Assembly (NCBI GenBank): GCA_016490735.1
Contig: JAEMWC010000234.1
Span: 81,001 to 145,000 of the forward strand
Source of the DNA: Pachyseris speciosa
Lineage: Eukaryota > Cnidaria > Anthozoa > Scleractinia > Pachyseridae
Direction of reading: 5' to 3'
Length of the DNA stretch: 64,000 nucleotides
The notes beneath the pieces were generated by a model. That model worked only from the letters and a program-made list of their open reading frames with translations. It had not been told where the DNA came from and searched no databases. The position numbers and the translations under genes were made by a program. Shown one piece after another: positions 11,687 through 22,086 of the stretch; within the stretch, counting starts at the first letter, position 1; every line of letters starts with the position of its first letter.

Positions 11687-12076
11687 ATCACAGGCTCACC
11701 CTTCCCTATTGATGACTAAACACAATAGTCTTTTCCTTATTGGGATGGGTTGTGGATATTAAATGGAATGGTCCAATATTTCACATACAACATTTTCCAA
11801 AATAAAAAACTAGGCCTCTTCATCTTGTATTTTTTTCCCAATGTAAGTCATGTGATTTTCCAAAGGGAATTTGTCTTTGCCTTTTTAAAATTATGCATAC
11901 ATTGCACAGCAATAAGACAAAATTTTAGAGAAACAGTTGGGGAAAGCAATCATAGAAGCTTAAGAGGTATATCACTTAGTCTTGTATAATAAAATCATGT
12001 GCAAGTTATTATATTCATGCAATGACTGGTAAACACAACATAATAATATTGCCAAATGGTCTGGATAATAGCAGAC

Positions 12077-12503
12077 ACGTTATTATTATTTTGAGAAAAT
12101 TCACGATGGTTTTAAAAAACATGTTTCGACAGAAACTTCTGTCATCTTCAATTAAATTACAAAGTACGGAGTTGAATACAAACTAGCGTACACAAAATGC
12201 TAATTAGCTATAAGAACAAAAGGAAACATGACAATGTATAACATTAAAAAGATAAAAGAAGCTATTCCTATTCAATGGGAAAAACCTACACTAAATCATC
12301 AACTTAATCATGTTAATTGAAAACTTTCCTTGTAATGTTATACAATATCATGTTTCCTTTTGTTCTTACAGCTAATTAGCATTTTGCGTACACTATATAC
12401 TGAACTGTGTACTTTGTAATTGAACTGAAGATGAGAGAAGTTTCTGTCGAAACATGTTTTTTAAAACCGTTGTCAATTTTCTTAAAGTAATAATATTATT
12501 GTA
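12077..12503. mobile_element. fold-back MITE with long inverted arms
   Basis: The left arm (about 12077-12260) and right arm (about 12320-12503) are reverse complements with modest divergence. Both contain AAAAACATGTTTCGACAGAA, 'gctaattagct' and 'gaacaaaaggaaacatga'. The loop is short, about 60 bp. No ORF is present. It lies inside the larger HECT/integrase transposon upstream of the HECT exons and so inserted later than that element, or arrived as part of it. Confidence 0.7.
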
Positions 12504-12912
12504 ACAATTTACATGTGGCTGTGGACCAATGTAATCTTATTTGGTAGGTTGGGAGAAATGTTTACAATTTATTTTGTATGTACTTGCTGCAATGGGGGAT
12601 TTCAGAAAATATCCATACCTACCATGGGCAGCATCTTGGAATTTCTAGGGAAAGAGCGAGGGGGTTCTTCTAACAACAGCAACTTTACATTTCCACACTT
12701 ACAAACACAAGAACAAAATTTACTTGTACGTGCAATAAAATTAAGTGAAGAAAAGGGTGTTGGTCTCCTAAAATAAATGGAGAGTTAAAATTTTTTTATT
12801 ATACTAAATTTAAGTGCTTTCCTGTAAAGTACTGGTAGCTTTACTGAATGAAATGATAACCATTTATTGTAGAAGGATGTAAAATCATACATTCATTTAC
12901 TTTGTGTTTCAG

Positions 12913-13663
12913 ATGGATGTTTCTGCTGTTCCATCTGCCGCAGAAGGGTTTCTTGAGCAGTCAGGACTGTCTAAGGCAGGAGATAGATTGAACCTGGTTG
13001 CCTATTGCAAAACCACCAGTGAAAAGCCTGAAAAATCACAAGACAAGAAAAAGACACTACTTGAAGCCTTTCACTCAAGAAAAAAAAATGAAAAAATCAT
13101 CAGAAAAAAACCAATGAGTGTAAACAAGCCAAGAGAAGAAGGAGAAAATCAAAAGTAAGAAAGTGCATCTTGGCTAAAAGCACTTCAGAGAAGAAGATGA
13201 TACATATGCCCTTGTCCCCTTATCGAAGGGAGGTGGCAGTCGAACAGTTGGTGTGGCGGTTACTATAAGTAGATTTGAATTGCACCAAACTTGCAAAAGC
13301 CTTTTCTTCCCTGATGAATAATCAATATTTGGACATGCTGAGGACATGCTGTTGGATCTGACGAATTTTACAGATGAAAAGATTGGCAAAACTATCAATG
13401 TTGGAGCTAACTGTTCAGTCACATTCAACGTTGCAAACTACACGGAAGCTCACAAGATAAAAACAGTAAGACTTTACCTGCGGTCCCAAAAAATATCAAC
13501 TGACAGTGATGACGATCTAGCCCATTAACTTTTTGAAACATCTTGCCACTGGCAGGGTCGAATGAGGAGAGCTCTCTAATTGATTCATTCAGAAGATAGA
13601 AAGAATCTAAAAGAGGAACAGGATGAAACATATCGAGCCTCATTACTAATGGATCAGAAGAAG
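12913..13663 (+). pseudogene. HECT-domain gene, N-terminal exons (G2E3-like family), 5' of the Gypsy insertion
   Basis: An exon seems to open after 'tttgtgtttcag' at 12912 with ATGGATGTT. Its first 80 or so residues are followed, in a shifted frame, by EEDDTYALVPLSKGGGSRTV, then SRFELHQTCKSLFFPDE and LLDLTNFTDEKIGKTINVG, ending with NYTEAHKIKTVRLYLRSQK. This order matches the N-terminal region of a G2E3-like HECT family that is expanded in corals and fish. In-frame TAA codons interrupt the track near 13176 and 13320. Near the end, a charged helix (EEQDETYRASLLMDQKKQ) is cut by the LTR element at 13669. An upstream frame at 12513-12776 may be another exon but I cannot confirm it. Product: a presumed ubiquitin ligase, now nonfunctional. 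Confidence 0.6.
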
Positions 13664-13668
13664 CAAGC

Positions 13669-13894
13669 TGAAGTGTGGATGTCCAGTATTCTGCAACATA
13701 CACCTTTATTGATATCTAACTGGCAATACCAGCAATTCCAACAACAACATCTTGTTACAAGTTTGGCTTTTATAGGTACGACTGAGAATCCAGAACGTTC
13801 CGTATGATTACAGTAGATTCTATTTATATACTATGTCAGGGATGATTAATCATGACACAGCAACTTCTTGAACACTCTTGAAGGTTACACTACA
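13669..13894 (-). repeat. 3' LTR of the Gypsy element
   Basis: It is about 226 bp and begins (minus strand) TGTAGTGTAACC and ends CATCCACACTTCA, so it has TG...CA termini. It is very similar to the other LTR, with scattered substitutions, so the insertion is not recent. Confidence 0.9.
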
Positions 13895-14001
13895 TCCTCT
13901 CTTCCTTAAAGAGACTGAAGAACAATTCATTAAAGAAATCACCATAGATTACTTTGCCTATTGCAATCTGTTAAATGTTAGGAACATGTTAGGACAGAAT
14001 G

Positions 14002-14346
14002 TTATGACAGAACAAAGTCTTTATACTTTAAGTTTGGTTTAACTTGTTTTTGTGATCTTCTTATGCTTTGTCGAATCGAAACTGATTCTAATTTCGTGTC
14101 CCTTAAATGCGTTTGTCCTGTTTCATTGTTAACTCCAGGAAGTTCCAAGGACTTTGGCTGTGGGGCAATTGGCAATGCTGCATCTGACTGTATGACTGGG
14201 CCCACAGGAGGGTCTAAAGAAGAGTCTGGAACAATGACTTTGGGCGTGGTCATTTCTCTTGTTTTCCTGATGTGAAACCGATTCCTCCTGTACTCACAGC
14301 CATCTGCCTTCACTATATACGATCTGTCAGTTTCTCTTCTGACCAA
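14002..14346 (-). pseudogene. Gypsy pol C-terminal tail
   Basis: This minus-strand frame begins with VRRETDRSYIVKADGCEYRR and a RFHIRKT stretch, which matches the small C-terminal chromatin/DNA-binding-like tail after integrase in Gypsy polyproteins. A proline-rich end follows (PDSSLDPPVGPVIQSD). Upstream sequence to about 14460 continues the similarity in another frame (PLVVGDSIRAKIRSQSSP), so at least one frameshift lies between them. It ends about 110 bp before the 3' LTR, where the polypurine tract would be expected. Confidence 0.6.
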
Positions 14347-14866
14347 CTTTCCTCGTGTCCACAGGGGTGACGACTGAGATCTGATCTTGGCGCGAATACT
14401 ATCTCCTACAACAAGAGGAGATAGCGGCTTTGCTTTCTTATCATGGTACCTCTCGCTCTGTTACTTCTTCTTGACTGAAGCTCTTATGATGCTTGAGGTT
14501 GGTATTACATGGGTTCAAGGAACTCTGATTTCACTGGTATAGCTCTTCTTGTTTTCTGGAATTCAGTTTTTCATTAGGTGATGTCAACTCATCAGGAGTA
14601 TTCCTTTGTTCCACAATAGCCATCTAGGGGTCTTGACTCATCTTGAGTATCCTCTTCGGCTTGTTTGACTGCAGCTTCCGCTGAACCGTTTCCTTTTGGA
14701 TGGTGTGGTGAAGATGTATGGTGATGAAACTACCACTTCTCTGAAACCTCTTTTAATTCCTTGCTGGCAAATTGAGGACCATTATCTGATATCACCACCT
14801 CAGGGACTCCCTGCCAGGCAAAAATCTTCTTCATCTGTAAGATTGTAGACTCAGCATCAGTATCAC

Positions 14867-15281
14867 TTAGTTGTCCCAGTATTTTGTCAGATTATCTACA
14901 ACTACCAAGTAGACCTCTTTCTTCACATTCAGCAGATCAGTACTGACTATTTGCCATCTTCTCTTTGGAATGGGCTGGCTCTGTATGGTTTCTCTAGTTT
15001 GGTCTGGCTTAGCGTCCTGACATATGGCACAATTATCGCAGAGATATTTGACATCATGGTGAATCGATGGCCAATACAATGTATCTCTTGCATGTCTCAT
15101 GCATCCCTCTGCTAGGTGATCGGAGTGTATCTTTTCTAACATCTGTGGGCGCATAGCCGTGGGAACGAGCACTCGTTCCTCTGTAGATTATTCCATTCTG
15201 AACTGCTATTTCATTTCTATACGGCCAATAAATAGTCACGGACATTGGGCGCCACTTGCGTCTTGTCCTCAGGCCATCCAT
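14867..15281 (-). pseudogene. Gypsy integrase, N-terminal zinc domain and start of core
   Basis: The zinc-binding region is visible: HSDHLAEGCMRHARDTLYWP followed by CDNCAICQDAKP, which gives the HHCC set. The catalytic core begins at WQIVSTDLLNVKKEVYLVVV, where the Asp of STDLL is the first residue of the DDE triad. The frame breaks after KYWDN at 14867, and the second Asp and Glu of the triad cannot be followed in one frame. A preceding frame (15054-15281) supplies the upstream part. The enzyme would insert retroelement cDNA; this copy is defective. Confidence 0.8.
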
Positions 15282-15513
15282 TAGCTATGATTTCAGCCAA
15301 GGTCAAGAGATTTCTATCTCTTGAGGTTGCTGTTGCTACTTCCTGAAGCGTTACATCCGTCATGTTGTGTAAGATGTTTGGATCTATTCCCTCGATCTCT
15401 TTCACGAGCAGTTCTTCTGCGTGAGTTGAAAAGACTACATAATCATCCATTTCCTTCTTGTGCGTTCGGCTGTTTGGGAGGGCAGATCTTGACAGATGAT
15501 AACTTATGTACAT
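15217..15513 (-). pseudogene. Gypsy RNase H-integrase connecting region
   Basis: This frame starts YHLSRSALPNSRTHKKEMDD. It corresponds to the linker after RNase H in which 'ADxLSRA' is usual; here it is altered to YHLSRSA. It overlaps the next integrase frame by about 65 bp in a different phase, so a frameshift separates them. Confidence 0.65.
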
Positions 15514-15929
15514 CTGAATTCCTTTTTAAAAACAACACTAAGGCGGTACTTTTGCAGTCGTAGCATCATGCGTTGTAACCTGATGGGTGCGCTGTTGATA
15601 CTTTTGGTTAGAATCGTTTCTAGAGGCATATGATCAGTGACTGCTGTAATCTTTACTCTTCCATGAAGATAGTGGTCAAATCGTGTACAACTAAACACCA
15701 GTGCGAGGCATTCCTTTTCGATATGAGAATAAAGTCTCTCAGTCTCAGTCATTGTGCGACTAGCAAATGCCACTGGTCTGCCGGCTTGAAGTAGAACTGC
15801 TCCAAGTCCATAGTCGCTTGCATCCGTCTCAATCGTTACTTCTTTCTCCAATCGTAGTAACGGAGTAGTGGCGGTTCTGAAATCATCTGTGTCAACTTGT
15901 TGAAGGCATCTTCGTGAACTTTCGACCAA
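15504..15929 (-). pseudogene. Gypsy RNase H domain
   Basis: The RNase H fold is recognisable: ETDASDYGLGAVLLQ supplies the first catalytic Asp, SHIEKECLALVF the Glu, and KITAVTDHMPLETIL the next Asp. RNase H degrades the RNA strand of the replication hybrid. It is in a different frame from the reverse transcriptase (break near 15840) and ends in a frameshifted tail near 15504. Confidence 0.85.
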
Positions 15930-16372
15930 ACGAATTGGGTTTGCTCCTTGGTTAGGTTTCTGAGAGGTTCATATACATCGGACAGCTGAGGTAAAAGCTT
16001 TCCCTGATAATTGATCATTCCAAGTAATCTTCTGACTTCAGTTTTACTGCATGGTATCGGCATCTGAGTGATGTCTTCAACTTTGGCTGGATCTGGCAAA
16101 ATACCCTCAGAAGTCAGGATATGACCACAGTACTTCAACGTCTGTTGTTTGAAGACGAACTTGTCCTTGTTCAGTTTGAAGTTTCGCTCCCTGGACTTCT
16201 GTAGTAACACAATCAGATTCCTGTCATGGTCTGCCAGGGCTTCTTCATGGGTGTTTCCTGCTCCAGTTACTAATAGGTCATCAGCTATTGTAGTTACTCC
16301 TTCCAGGCCTTCAATGATTTCGTTAACATGTCTCTGAAATTCTTCTGGTGCACTACATGTACCGAAGGGCAT
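15836..16372 (-). pseudogene. Gypsy reverse transcriptase, palm and thumb
   Basis: The frame begins at the conserved MPFGTCSAPEEFQRHV motif and contains TIADDLLVTG, where ADD is the catalytic pair (commonly YxDD or IADD in this group). The connection KYCGHILTSEGILPDP and the thumb-like VRRLLGMINYQGKLLP follow. The N-terminal fingers lie at 16373-16700 in other frames (for example VYVKKRNGQLSVCMDPRKY), broken by stops. It would make cDNA from the element's RNA. The copy is defective. Confidence 0.88.
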
Positions 16373-16838
16373 CCTAAGCCACTTGTATCTACCAAACGGA
16401 GTGTGAAATGTTGTTAATTTGCTTCACTTGCAGAAATCCATCTTTAGCATCCACGACTGTGAACACTTGCGCTTTAGCAAGCCTGGAGGTCACATCATCA
16501 ATTTTTTGGGAGGCAGAGCTTTAGTATTTTCTAGGATCCATACAGACACTTAGTTGGCCATTGCGCTTCTTCACATATACTACACTGCTCACCCAGTCTG
16601 TTGGCTCATCAACTTTTGCTATGTGCCCTTTCTGCTCTATTTCATGAAGTGCCTTCTTGAGATCGTCTCTCAGCGCCACGGGTACGGTTTAAGGCGCATC
16701 TTGTTTTGGTACTGCTCCTTCAGTCAGTTCAATATTGTAATCTCCAATGTACCCTAGACCAGTGAATACATCGTTGTATTCTTGTAAAACAGCATCCTTG
16801 GTCAACCCTTTTACGTCAGAGACTGAGTTGACGAGTAA

Positions 16839-17243
16839 TTATCTTTTAATAGACAGAAGTTCCAACTTCTCGCATGTTTTTCTTGATAATAGTGAACTTG
16901 GGGCATCATCAATCACTAGGAATTTTGCTCTGGTCATTTTCCCTCCCATCTGGATGTCAAAGTAGACTTCACCTTTGGGAAACACACGTTCTCTATTGTA
17001 CGCCTTCAAAACGGCACGAGTTTTCTTCAAGTCTGGTCTGTTTTGAATCTTTACAACATCTTCCATTCTCAAATAATTAGTCTCTGATCCAGCTGCATTT
17101 TTTCCATCAGCCGGACACTGGCGCACATTGTGGCTCGTTCTACAATATTTACACTGTTTCACCGTTTCTACTTGTTGTTTAAAATCTGGCTTCTTTCTCT
17201 TTGTTCTTGACAGCATGTACTGAAGTTTATTTTTCTCCATCAA
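16839..17243 (-). pseudogene. Gypsy zinc knuckle and protease remnant
   Basis: A zinc knuckle CKYCRTSHNVRQC (C-x2-C-x3-H-x4-C) follows a basic stretch. The frame then runs into NYLRMEDVVKIQ, NRERVFPKGEVYFDIQMGG and FLVIDDAPSSLLS, which belong to the part of the retropepsin after the active site. I see no D-S/T-G catalytic motif between them, so the protease active site seems to have been lost by an internal deletion. Confidence 0.7.
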
Positions 17244-17360
17244 TCTTTTTCAGTTGATCACTGGTTGTTTCTGCAGCTCTAATTATGTCTAAGGTTGTGT
17301 TGAGAGTGAGAGTCTTCTCACAGAGTAGTCGTTTTCTGACTTCATGGCTTTTAATTCTAA

Positions 17361-17830
17361 TTATAAGTCTTTTCGAATCAGTTCGTCACACATAGCGCCA
17401 TAAGCACAGGTTGACGCTAGCTTTCGTAGTCTGTTCAGGTATTGATCGATGTTTTCATCTTCTTGGTTGGCACTATTGAACAGGTAACGCTCAAAAATGA
17501 TATTTATCTGTGGTTCAAAGTGCTGCGTCAGGGCCTGCAAGAAACTATCAGGGTCTGTGCGATCAGCTACAGTCAGATTTTTTGCTATTTTGTAAGTTTC
17601 TCTTCCCAGAACTATCTTCAGAGTTTCCAAAATGACTGGTTTACGTTTCTTTTCAATTCAGTTGCTATCTTATAGCTCTCCCAGCTCTCTTTAAAAAAAG
17701 TCCAGTTCTCTGCCAGGTTCCCCTTGAGACTCATTGGTGCTGGCGTTGGCAACTGACTATACATCATCTGTGTAGGTGGCACGATAGGTTGCGCAGGTAA
17801 TGCCGCTGAAGGGTTTTCTTGATCTACCAT
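17361..17830 (-). pseudogene. Gypsy gag, N-terminal region
   Basis: Two frames cover gag: 17618-17830, with a proline-rich start and NWTFFKESWESYKIATEL, and 17361-17630, with DSFLQALTQHFEPQINIIFE and DENIDQYLNRLRKLASTC. These match Gypsy gag of the retrotrans_gag type. The frames overlap by 13 bp in different phases, so a frameshift separates them. Similarity continues to about 17240 in a third frame. Confidence 0.8.
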
Positions 17831-18057
17831 CCTATTAGAGCTTTCGTTGTCCTCGTGATACTTTCTCCAAGGTTATCCTAGGCTCTGGCCTTTCGCAGAA
17901 ATGCAGTTTCTTCAATGTGTGTACCTCAGCCTTCACTCCAAATTTCACAGCTTCCAGTCTGTTGAACAACACCGCTGAAATCCTTTGCAGCGCCCATGAT
18001 TAATTCTTTTGTCTTGGTTTGGATCGACAAATTATCCTCAAATTCGTGCTTGAAAAT

Positions 18058-18074
18058 CGCCACTTCTGACACCA
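18058..18074 (-). promoter_or_regulatory. Gypsy primer binding site
   Basis: Immediately inside the 5' LTR (minus strand) the sequence reads TGGTGTCAGAAGTGGCG. A TGG start directly after the LTR end is the normal form of a tRNA primer binding site for minus-strand DNA synthesis in LTR elements. I cannot name the tRNA with certainty. Confidence 0.75.
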
Positions 18075-18302
18075 TGAAGTGTGGATGTCTAGTATTCTGC
18101 AAAATATACCTTTACTGATATCTAACTGGCAATACCAGCAACTCCAACAATAACATCTTGTTACAAGTGCGGCTTTTATATAGGTACGCCTGAGAATCTA
18201 GAATGTTCCGTATGATTATAGTAGATTTTATTTATATACTATGTCAGGGATGACTAAGCATAACACAGTAACTTCTAGAACATTCTTGAAGGTTACTCTA
18301 CA
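18075..18302 (-). repeat. 5' LTR of the Gypsy element
   Basis: It is about 228 bp and reads TGTAGAGTAACC...CATCCACACTTCA on the minus strand. It should contain the element's promoter and polyadenylation signals. It differs from the other LTR at scattered positions. Confidence 0.9.
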
Positions 18303-18307
18303 CAAGC

Positions 18308-21045
18308 TGATCTAGAAAGAAAGAATGAAGACGAAAAGCATAAACAAAGTCTTCAGAGGGCCAGAATGGACAGCGTACTTCTTGAACCCAGTAGTGACTT
18401 TGTAACTGCGAAGATTAGACACCCTGCATTGGGTTTACAGTCAAGAAACTTTGCAACCCACACTTTGATGAATTCTGTTTATGAATGGGCAGGTTCTTTG
18501 GGTACTGAACCAGAACACTTCGCATTAAATGATCCTTTGCGGATTATGCTACCACGAAGCAGCAAACTGCATGACAGGTGCACATTGACTATGATTGAGT
18601 CTGAAGAGGGTACCCCTTCACTGCTGGCTTCTGCTGACGAAATTGATTTTTGGGGGTTTGGTCAAGCAGTAGATACAAGTGATTTCAGTGCAGGATGGCT
18701 AACAGAGTTTGAAACAGAATTTCCAACAAATCACGAAGCACAACATTCAGTGTTTGTGTTATAATGTCCTTTTTACTTATCCAGCGTAATCCATTCAGCA
18801 TCAGGTTAAAAATATGGATAGGACCTCTGTGATGATTTTACCTTATGTAATAAAATATCATGCACAACTTCACACAGCTAAAGTGAGTCATACAGATAAA
18901 GTAGCCGGTCCATAATCAATTCAGTGAATGATGTCATGAAAGGTCTTTAATTATCATTTCAAATTAATGTCAATTAGCAATCTACATGTGGTATTATGAG
19001 AGTCTCAGGCAATACTCTTCACCTTGCCTTGAAGTCAAGTGTGCCCAGTCTTATTTGCACATTCATATATGGCTAAGTTTTGAGTTTATGAAAGCGACAT
19101 GTCCTTATCATGTCATCCGTTTCGCTAATGTATACTTTGCCTCACTATTTTGTTTACCTGTGCCACTAGCATCCTAAGATCACACTAAGTGTGCTTTAAG
19201 TTTTGTGTCAGATTTGAAAACAAGTTTTTATATCTTGTTGTAGGCAATGACAAAGAGGCTCAGATCTACAGTGGCTGACTGTTATACATCAAAAACGGTC
19301 ATCTGAACTTCTTTTTGTTGCCTACAATAATAGCAGTGACATGGTATTTTTTATCATTCTGTTTTGACTGGGAGTTTCTTATTTTCTTAGTGGCCATGCG
19401 TCTGCAATTGAGGACAATCCTACCCAACCACAGTCACCATCTATCAGGTATTTTTGAAATCTATAGACAGTATGCATTCATATCTCTGACAACTCAGTTT
19501 CTGCTCTGCCTATATTATTATTGTCAGTAACAGTTTGAACTTCCGTTTTTAGCACAATAATATCATTGAATTTTTATTTTATATCATTCTGTTTTGACTG
19601 GAGTTTCTTTTTTTTCTTAGTAGCCATGCATCTGCAATTCAGGACAATCCTGCCCAACCACAGTCACCATCTATCAGGTATTTTTGAAATTATTTTAATA
19701 GACAGCATGCATTCATATCCCTGACAAATCGGTTTTAATGTTGTTAGATTTGTATTCCAAAACAAATTGCATGATATTGGCATCACCTACTACAGCATGT
19801 TTCGTGTGCATTTGAAAATTGTCCTGCTTGAAATTAAGAATACAAATGAGAGAAAAGAATTAAAATAATTGTTTCTGCTCTGCTATTCCTAGAAGCTATA
19901 CATTATAATCAGTCTATAGTAGCCATGATTTTTTAATGTCTACCAACATCCCATCCAGAGTACTCCAAGGTGCTTCATATGGGCCTCCTTGACTTGGGTG
20001 CACCTTCACCTGCTTTACCAATTAATGCTTATTAATTTCATATTTTCTCATTGTGTAGACTCATAGAATTCGGAGGGTCCAGGTTGTCTGATATGATAGA
20101 AGTATTTAAGGATCCATCAATTATGGTAGCTCAACTAAAAGTCAAAATGGTTAATGCACATGGCTACGAAGCAGCCAGGACGGATGAAAATGGAGTTTTC
20201 AGGGACGCATTGTCAGCATTCTGGACAGCATATGAGAATTCATTCACAGTTGGGGATGACAAGTTGGGGAATACCAGTCATACGGCATGACTTTCAAGCT
20301 CCAGAGTGGTAAGCCATAGCTAGACTCCTTGTTAAAAGATTTCATGAACTTAATTTTTATCCCTGTAAATTTAAATAGGGCATTTCTCTTGCCACAATTT
20401 TGGGGGAAAGCGAGGTGACACAGCAAGTGCTACTTGATTCTTTCTTAGCCTATCTGCATAGGGATGAAAGGGCTTTGGCTGTGCATGCTCTAAATGGGAC
20501 TTTGGAAGATGAACACGTTGATGAGTGGCTTGATTTCTTAGATAGATTTTGATGTAAGCAAATTCCAAAGCCTGAGCAATGCAGACATAAAATATTAGAA
20601 ATTGTTCACACGGAGCAAATACAAGCTTGTCAATACATTATTGATTGCTTTGAAGACAGCCACATTCAACATCATCAGAACTTGGAGATTTACTAAGAAG
20701 AGCCATTCCAAAAAAAAAAAAAGTGATCGATCTCCTTGAAGTCATTCCAGAGCCGCAAATAATGCCCAAGAGATGCGATATCCTATCTTAAACGTTACCT
20801 GAGAGGTCTAGATGGTGAAAGATTAAGGAAGGTCTTACGTTTTCTTACAGGAGCTAACATCATATGTGTGAACAAAATTAAGGTTACTTTCACTAGTCTT
20901 GATGGCTTTGAGAGGCGCTCGATTGCCCATACATGTGCCCATCCCTAGAATTGCCCTCAACGTACCAAACCTTTGCTGACTTAAGACAAAAAATGAACAG
21001 CATCATCGACAGTGAATTATGGGAAATGAACATTGCTCAAAATTA
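18308..21045 (+). pseudogene. HECT-domain gene, middle and C-terminal HECT region, 3' of the Gypsy insertion
   Basis: Directly after the right CAAGC, the charged helix resumes (DLERKNEDEKHKQSLQRARM). It is followed by a UBX/ubiquitin-like stretch with LQSRNFATHTLMNSVYEWAG and a linker to about 18764. A second exon opens after 'tgtgtag' at 20059 with LIEFGGSRLSDMIEVFKD. Further on are LAYLHRDERALAVHALNG, YLRGLDGERLRKVLRFLTGA and IICVNKIKVTFTSLDGFERR. The end, IAHTCAP plus LELPSTYQTFADLRQ, matches the HECT C-lobe, and HTC carries the likely catalytic cysteine. Stops (TAA 20312, TAG 20381, TGA 20550, TAA 20694) and frameshifts, including one at a poly-A run near 20711, show it is a pseudogene. 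A HECT ligase would transfer ubiquitin to substrates; the target is unknown. Confidence 0.72.
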
Positions 21046-22086
21046 CTCTTACCTGTACTTCTAGTTCTCATAGTTGTTACAGTTCTAAAACAATTCTATT
21101 ACTGTTTCGCCCAAGCAGGACATTCTCACTTTTGTGTCAGAGTTTGCAGCAATTGTTTTCAGATTCCCTTTCTTAATCAAACACAAAAAAAGGATCCTTG
21201 ATGGCAATGTTACATGTAAAGTATTTGCAAGATGAGTCCACAGGGAAAATTTATGTGCTCATGAAATGTTGTTTATTTGCATACGTTGTGTTCATCGCTT
21301 TATAATACATACATCATATTGTTCACTTTCAGAAAATTGTAGCCTGCAAGCATGCAAGCTCTCTATTGGAGTCTCACGTGAGATTTATTTCACTGCGAGT
21401 GCTGAGCAAAGTGAACCACTCTCGGCCGAAATAAATCTCATGTGAGACCCCAATAGGGACGAGCTTGCTTTCTTGCATGCTGAGGAAATTGCAGTGTTAG
21501 CAAAAGATAGTAGTGTAAAGATGATTGTCTAACATATATTTAGTCAAATTTTCAGTGATTTAAAGACCCATTTTAAACAAGAAATTGATACCTGGGGGAG
21601 TACTCCAGCCAATTTAGCATAGGCCTTGAATTTATGTTAATTATTGACTTTGAATTCTGGTAACTGTATCTCAGTTAATTAATTGTAACTGTAATTGTAA
21701 TTGTAACTAGGTAAGTTTTCTACCTGAACAAACATTGTGTTTTTCGACTACTTTATCACAAATAAAGAAAAGTTCATTTGGTTCATAATTGATTGTGCTT
21801 GTTAGTTTCATATTGAAGACTAGAGGATACACCTTATATCACTGAAAAAATAATTGAAACCAAAAAGTATCAAGTAATGTTGTACATGTTTTGTAAAAAT
21901 TATGCAACCATTCTACAGCTGTACTCATCTGAGAGTTAACCTGACATGTTTGACCCACAATGTCATTGCCAATCTTCATAGCAAGACAAACAGCTAAGTG
22001 TAGCGTATCCACTGTAGAACTGTCCCAAAATGGTTGGTAGTGGCATACAAGTAATAATCATCTATAACAGTTTTTTTAATCATCAA
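21046..22086. other. gap between convergent HECT and transposase genes
   Basis: No gene seen. It contains an imperfect hairpin repeat (annotated separately) and a TAATTG-rich stretch near 21680-21705. Confidence 0.5.
21350..21480. repeat. 131-bp fold-back repeat
   Basis: GCATGCAAGCTC...CTCACGTGAGATTTATTTC at 21350-21391 matches, in reverse complement, GAAATAAATCTCATGTGAG...CTTGCATGC at 21428-21480. The loop is about 36 bp and one arm carries an 11-bp insertion. It is a small fold-back element or MITE inside the larger transposon. Confidence 0.75.

Larger units (their letters stand above)
13669..18302 (-). mobile_element. Ty3/Gypsy LTR retrotransposon with 5-bp target duplication
   Basis: Two LTRs bound the element (13669-13894 and 18075-18302). 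CAAGC flanks it on both sides (13664-13668 and 18303-18307), a 5-bp target duplication typical of Gypsy elements. Read on the minus strand, the order is 5' LTR, primer binding site, gag, zinc knuckle and protease remnant, reverse transcriptase, RNase H, integrase, tail, 3' LTR. This is the classical Gypsy order, with integrase last. Every module is broken by frameshifts or stops. The insertion splits an exon of the HECT gene: the charged helix on the left continues immediately after the right CAAGC. Confidence 0.9.
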
